From Trametes villosa (Eukaryota > Basidiomycota > Agaricomycetes > Polyporales > Polyporaceae), in assembly GCA_002964805.2 (NCBI GenBank), contig PUDQ02000016.1, positions 496,001 through 560,000 on the forward strand: 64,000 nucleotides of DNA, read 5' to 3'. The notes beneath the pieces are model-generated. The model worked only from the letters and a program-made list of their open reading frames with translations, did no database searches and was not told the DNA's origin. The position numbers were made by a program, and so were the translations under genes. Shown one piece after another: positions 58,628 to 64,000 of the stretch; the stretch's first letter is position 1; each line of letters begins with the position of its first letter.

Positions 58628-59376
58628 GTCGTCAACACCGCCCGCGGACGCGGAGCTCCTGTCCGACTTCGCGTATCGACTCCCTCACTTACTCGCTCGC
58701 GCGGGACTTCAACGCGGTGGGCGCGGCAGAGGTTAATGCGCGCGTGTTGGGCGGGTCGAGAGCGCAGGGCGCGAGGTTTGCACCGTCCCTACGAGTGCTA
58801 CAAACGTACGTCCCCATCCTGCGGCAGCCTCCATGACGCATATTGACCTCTCGTTAGGGGCGGCGCCACTGGCTACAAGAGCTACGACCCCTCACCCATG
58901 CTCGCGCTGCTGGTACTTGTCCCGCTAGGACAGGTTCACAAAGACGTACATCAGCTCACTCATGTACGTGTTCTGGGGCAGGTCGCACACCTCTCTCCAG
59001 CACCTGCTTGCGCAGTTCCACAGTTTTGCGCGTCAAAGGCGTCGCTTCATCAGCAGAGTTTGTCGTACTGTGGCCTGTCGGCGCCGCCACGCACCCACCT
59101 CGGCCACTTAGCGTCGACAACCCGCGTCAGCGCACGTCATCCCGGTCATCACTGTCGGTGGCGTGCCCATGAGCCGTGCCCATGAGCCCGTATCGAGGAC
59201 GCTACGGACCGTCCGTATTCTCGCCGTTATCGTGGTATGCGCCCCCCTCCGTGGTGCCGTGGACTCATGTGCGGGTACCATCGGGCAACGCCTGGATGCA
59301 TCCGCCCGGCTATTCCAGAATAGGCGTTCGGCTGTGTGGGCGGTGTGAGAGTGCCAGCAAGACGTCTGATGTTTGA
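58628..59376 (+). pseudogene. Broken 3' copy of the HUA1-like gene
   Basis: Pieces match the gene at 55246 in order but in changing frames: the TPP.DA..LSDFA block near 58630, GATGYKSYDPSP near 58862, HQQSLSYCGLSAPPR near 59052, and SPYRGRYGPSVFSPLSWYA near 59180. The last zinc-finger half is cut short (CGRCESASKTSDV, then stop), so the final CxxC pair is missing. No N-terminal half. Not expected to make a product. Confidence 0.8.
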
Positions 59377-59802
59377 CGAGAAGGCGGGCAGGGTTTGCAA
59401 CATGGACAGCGGTCGGCGTGTAGATGCATGCTAATGGCCGTGAAATGTACTGTGCAGTGTACGAATATTCGACGAATTGGACTCGAATAGATAAGTACCT
59501 CCATGTGGCGCCCCCTGTCCTGTAGCGATAGCCACGGCGTGGACCACCTTTTCAGCGGTACTCGTCTTTCTCCTTAGAGTTCAAATTGAACTCTTCAATC
59601 GAGATGGTCGTTCAAAAGGGCCGGTCGGCTCGCAGGTATGGTGACCTACGACGATCTAGACTCTAGACTCGAAGACCGTGCTCGATGATTCCATCTCGCA
59701 CAGCGTTTTCGGCGTACATGTACCGCCCGCGGTGAAGCGCTGAAGACCGTTTACCCCGCTCCCCCCACACCCGCCATACTACCTACACACAACGCTTTGT
59801 GG
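59377..59802 (+). other. Intergenic before F-box 2
   Basis: No gene; the first part continues the decayed HUA1 3' end, the rest is promoter-like. Confidence 0.35.
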
Positions 59803-61486
59803 ATGTCTACCTCCCTAAGTCTTCTCGCCCTCAACGACGATGTGCTTCTCCATATATTCTCCTTTCTCTATGGGAAGGAGGCCATGGCCATTGCGTACGC
59901 CTCGAGACGCTCATACGACCTCGCAAATCCGCGTCTTGCAGCGGTTGCGAGATGCGCGTCCACTTCCGTATACCCTCAACTTCACCAATACTTATTACAA
60001 GATCAACGCCCCCGCAGCCAGTATCTGGAAATCCTAGAACTAGGCCCGGGCACGCCCTTAGACTCCGAGGACGACCCCGATCCTAATCGTCCGCCCGAAG
60101 GCGTAGCGCCACATCGTTGGGATGAATTGGCCGAAGAGTTGCTCTCGGCCGCGAGGAATCTCCGTCAACTTACGGTGTGGCACCTTCAGTGGCTACAGGG
60201 AAGGCATCCGAGTGTAGGCCGCACGCTCGTGGATATGCTCAACCTCGTGGAACTATCCCTCTTCCCCGTCGACGATCGCACCCTGGGACTCATCTCGCAG
60301 ATGTGCGCACCCCTCAAGCGGCCGAGCCTCACCCTATATGACCCCAACTTCACTATGCCTAGTACGCTTTCGGCGCTTCTCCATGCACTTGCGAAGCACC
60401 CTCGGCTCGAAAGCCTTACCATCCGCAACCTCGTACTTCCAGACCCACTCGACGAGGACCGTATTCGTTCACTGTACCAATTCTCTTCTATTCAACGCCT
60501 CAGCATGATGTGTTCAAACGTGCAGGCAATAAGCCTAACTACGCTCTGTCCCAATCTGACACTCGTAGCCTTGGACCTCAATAGTTATTCCCGCCCACTC
60601 GCAACCTGGCCGGATGTAACCGAACGGCGGTGGCCACCGCTGCAGGAGCTGTATCTGCAATGCTCCTCTTGCGTTCAGTACATCCAGCAGAGGGTCAGCC
60701 AGGTCGAGACCTTTGGGATACTAAGCGAGCTGTGGCTCTGGTACGGCTGGGCTGGTGAGCTTAGGGATCTCTCCATCTTACTCCTCGCCGCATCCCCCGT
60801 CCGGGTATCCCTCGCAGTGCTTCACGACGCAAAGCTTATCGACGCGTTGGTGACAATCTTGGAGAAACTCCCGCGGCTGCGAAGTCTGGAGCTCCGCCTC
60901 GTCATAGATAGGACTATCTTACAGGATGCCCCCGATGACGTTCTGGTGAGTCCTAAATTTTCGATCCCTCGCCTGAGCCCAATGTGTTGGAATGTTCACT
61001 GGCTGATCCCGACAGAACCACACACCGGTCACCCTTGGCCGACTCCGGCTTCAGAGCCTGTCCGTCGTCCTCGTCAGCACGCGTGGGTCGTTCTTGGATT
61101 ACCCAGACTACTGGCACGAGCTCTCCCTGGAGGAATTCGCCGGGGCCGTACGCCTGCGCGTCGAGTGCGAGTGCCGCCGCAGGTCGATTGCGGAAGCGCT
61201 TCCCGAGAGGCTCATCAGGACAATACCGACGTTGCGCATCATCGGCCTCATTTCCGAACAGTATTTTGAAGGCGAGGAGGCCGCTGCACAGAGTGGCGGG
61301 AATGACTGGAGGGGCGGAGAGGAAGGTTCGCGTCACCCGTGGTATACGCCGGAGTGGCGCAACCCGCTCCCCGGCGCTGTTTTTCATCAGCACTGGTGGC
61401 GGGTGGAGGGTGCACGGCTGACGGAGCTGACATTGGGGGAGGCGAAGGAAGCCTTGCAAGATATAGAGCACCTGTCCACTGCTTAG
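59803..61486 (+). CDS. F-box protein 2 with leucine-rich region
   Basis: Exons 59803-60945 and 61016-61486 give 537 residues. The F-box is LNDDVLLHIFSFLYGKEAMA, followed by leucine-rich segments (LNLVELSLFPVDDRTLGLIS, HPRLESLTIRNLVL, LRSLELRLVI) and the same Trp-rich end (HWWRVEG.RLTELTL). The intron is in the same place as in F-box 1. The start at 59803 (MSTSLSLLALNDD) fits the paralogue. Both copies are open, so both are probably functional, with diverged substrate-binding parts. Confidence 0.85.
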
Positions 61487-61769
61487 AACGACCTAACTTG
61501 ATCCATAGAGACTGCTCGTATTCAGCAGTGACCGTGACAATGAACGACTTACCAGGCCGTGCGCAGAGTGAGTGGGGCGGCACCGTACGCGCGCCGGCCG
61601 GAGCCGAGTCCTAAGCCATGTCGCCAAGTCACGTGAGCGCGACGCGCGCGCGACGATCACTTAGCCACCGCTTTTGGCGCTCGCGCTCGCAATTTCTTTG
61701 TCCTCTCTTTCGAGAGCACCTTTCAACCACACCACCATCATCCCCTTTCGCGCTCGGACGGACGCCGGC

Positions 61770-64000
61770 ATGCCTCCTCGAAAGAAACAGAGAACTGGTG
61801 ACAGTCCGAACCCTGCTCCATCAGCCTCGGTTGCGCAAGCCACATCGCGTCGAACGACCAGGTCGGCAGCAAGAGCTAATCAAGAAAGCGAGACAGCTAC
61901 GGAGGACAGGACTATCGAGGCCTCGGGCGAGGGAAACACACATGATGCTACACCTCCTGCCGTTAAACGCGTGCCTCTCAAGGGCCGCCTCCGAACACTG
62001 CTCAGCATACCGGACGAGATGCAGCGCGAGGTGAACAGTCGCCGGATTTCCCCGCTAATCCCGGCGACATTACTGATAATTACCGTACCGCAGGTGTTCA
62101 GTCACCTTACCGTGGCTGATCTACTCAGCATGGCGCGAGTCAACAAGGAGTTCCGCGCATACGTTTTAAACAAGAAGAACGAGAAGTCTCTGTGGGTGCC
62201 AGCGCGAGCAAATACCCTCGGACTCCCCGCGAGGCCACCCTTTATGAGCGAGCCAGCTTTCGTTCACCTCCTTTACTCGCCGCACTGCCACGTACGTACT
62301 GAAAGTGCTGGCGATATGGAACTCAGCTCATGTTTTATCCTAGGCTTGCGGCGCGTCTAACATCCGCAAGGTTTTGCCCGGTTGCTTCATCCGCCTATGC
62401 GCAACCTGCTTCCAGGACCAGTAAGTCGATGCACATTCTGTACGGGGACAAGCCTCAACACATGCCGCAGGACAATCTGGCTACCCCATGCTTTGGCTCT
62501 GGCAAAGAAGACCGACCCGACGTGGCAGCTGAGCTCTCTGTTTAACGAGCGGGCAGCAGCAACCTATTTCCCCGTGCAGGAACCCTCCTCTTCGTGAGTA
62601 AAGTCCGAGAATATATGAGTACGCAGTCTGACCCCATTGATGGCATGCAATCCAGGCGCCACTATGACAAGAAATGCAATCGGATCCTCCGGGGGGATGT
62701 CGAGGATGTGTTTGAACGGTTCCAGGCGCTCCCGTCTCCGGTAACATGGCAGGCGTTCAGAGAGTTTGCTGCAACCATCAGGGATGAGTTCAATTCCGGC
62801 GTACCAGTACGTCCTCTTATCGTGCGCTCTCACACAATGTTCAACAATTTGTTTTCAGTACGCGCGCTCCGTCGATGCATGGGTGAACCAGCAGGAGCAA
62901 CTCAGGCGGGCGGGTCTCGGGGACGCGAGAAAGCAGAGGTTTGATGCGTACGTCGGTCGAGGTGATTAGTATATGTCCCTCACTGACGCTTCTTCCTGGC
63001 CATAGCGTCGTTGACAGACTGCGAAACTCAGGGTGGGAGAAGGAGCTCGACTACTTGGGGGAGAAGGGACTCGAGACCATGTCGAACCTGCCCGTCGTAA
63101 GGCAGTCGACCAAGTTGACAGAAGGAGGTGAGTGCTTTTACCTTGGCGTCCACAGGCATGCTGACCGAACACCTGGGTTGTAGCATGGAAGAAGGTCCTC
63201 GCCGCTCTCGACGGGTTCCTGAAGACTACACGGGAGGAGCGCCTCGACAAGGAATACCGGGCCGCACTCAAGACGCGCTTCGCCGTCCTCGAGGAGGCCA
63301 TCGTCGCGCACTACGTGACGCTCCCGCGTAACTCGCGCATGGACTGCCGCCCGACGTACATCGACTTCGCGTTTACGCCCCAATGCCGCGCGCTCATCGA
63401 CGTGCCCACGTCGGAGGTCGTCACCGTCGAGCAGTTCGCCACTGTCGTCCCCGCCCTGGCGCGCAAGTGGGATGCGGACCGCAAGAAGGAGCTCACCAAG
63501 TATATCCGCCCGTACCTCGGGAAGGTCGCGCGAGGCGTAGACCCGCTCGATCTCGCAATCGCCGTCTTCGATTACAAGGGCTTCTGCAGAGCGCCGCTCG
63601 CTTCCAGGCGATACCCTACCGTCCTCGCGCCTCACCGCTGCTGCAAGCGCGACTGCCTCCGCAGCCAGGAGTGTACGGAAGCAGAGCTCCCGGAGGAACC
63701 AGCGTACGACCGCGCGACGAAAACCCTCGGCTGGACGGAAGCCGACTTCCAGAACCTCGCGCGCGCGCGCTCGTGGAATATGCCTTCCATGCACGTTCCG
63801 TTCTCTATCGACAGGCTCGCCGGGCCGGAGGATGCAGCAGAGGCAGTAGAGACGATGCGCAACGTCGTCGGCGAGGTCGGGCTCGACCCTGCGCGCGCGA
63901 CGATCGCTGATCTCGAGCAATGCGGTGTCTGGATGCGGTGCGCGACGTGCGAGAAGGAGAAGCCGTACGACTCGATCTATGCATTCTCGTGGAGTGCAAT
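61770..64000 (+). CDS. F-box protein 3, cut by the window edge
   Basis: The ATG at 61770 starts MPPRKKQRTGDSPNP, a basic nuclear-signal-like head, then an F-box split by an intron (LLSIPDEMQREV joined to FSHLTVADLLSMARVNKEFR). The cysteine-containing stretch HACGASNIRKVLPGCFIRLC, ATCF follows, typical of a large basidiomycete F-box family whose post-F-box region has CxxC pairs. Further exons: TDPTWQLSSLFNERAAATYF, HYDKKCNRILRGDVEDVFER, then a long open exon from about 63183 with more cysteine pairs (RCCKRDC, RCATCEKEK). The 3' end lies beyond 64000. Not a close paralogue of F-box 1 and 2. Substrate unknown. Confidence 0.85.

Larger units (their letters stand above)
55246..61486. repeat. Tandem duplication of a HUA1-like + F-box unit
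   Basis: Unit 1: HUA1-like (55246-56674) and F-box (57013-58614). Unit 2: broken HUA1-like (58628-59376) and F-box (59803-61486). Offset about 2.8 kb. The second HUA1 copy begins in the middle of the gene, so the duplicated segment covered its 3' half plus the F-box gene. Confidence 0.8.

Noticed and set aside
1..64000. tRNA genes, rRNA, CRISPR arrays, bacterial-type operons or intact transposons
   Set aside because: None seen on either strand; all gene models have eukaryotic introns. A computed tRNA and repeat scan would be needed to exclude small ones fully.

Overview
The window looks like a piece of a GC-rich Agaricomycete (mushroom-forming basidiomycete, plausibly Polyporales) chromosome. 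Genes are broken by many short introns (about 50-65 nt, GT...AG), and the gene content is typical of that group: a HET-domain relic, a DUF1793-type glutaminase, sesquiterpene synthases of the protoilludene-synthase type, F-box proteins, a HUA1-like zinc-finger protein and a MEF2-type MADS-box factor. All gene models were spliced by eye; outer limits are firmer than some internal exon edges. I found no tRNA, rRNA, CRISPR array or intact transposon.

Layout. 1-10.9 kb: a tandem duplication of a two-gene unit, HET-protein tail plus GtaA-like secreted and membrane-anchored glutaminase. Both HET pieces are dead (nonsense codon in copy 1, many frame breaks in copy 2), while both glutaminase copies read through. 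11.1-13.0 kb: an FAD-dependent salicylate-hydroxylase-like monooxygenase on the minus strand. 13-18 kb: no supportable gene. 18-20 kb: two head-to-head small single-pass membrane proteins with proline-rich tails. 20-22 kb: a membrane protein with a coiled coil. 22-28.6 kb: a long gene-free stretch. 28.6-31.3 kb: a MADS-box transcription factor. 31.3-35.3 kb: mostly empty.

35-51 kb is the most interesting part. Two sesquiterpene synthase genes with identical intron phases alternate with, and are followed by, six minus-strand members of one uncharacterised protein family (called here the YPIPKP/DAWPI family, A-F). Each member has an N-terminal domain split by introns at the same places, a basic then acidic linker (with textbook SUMO-interacting motifs in two members), and a C-terminal helical module of about 70 residues. 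The terpene synthase plus family-member pair is itself duplicated.

51.7-64 kb: an atypical histidine-acid-phosphatase-fold protein, the ESCRT-I subunit VPS28, a HUA1-like PPxY/zinc-finger protein, a two-domain F-box protein, then a second, partly decayed copy of the [HUA1 + F-box] unit, and a third F-box protein running off the right edge.

The unifying theme is repeated local duplication of two-gene units (three cases in 64 kb). In two of them one partner decays and the other survives. The paralogous arrays involve membrane, terpene, F-box and unknown nuclear-looking proteins, a pattern typical of fast-evolving accessory regions, while VPS28, HUA1 and the MADS-box gene are conserved core genes.
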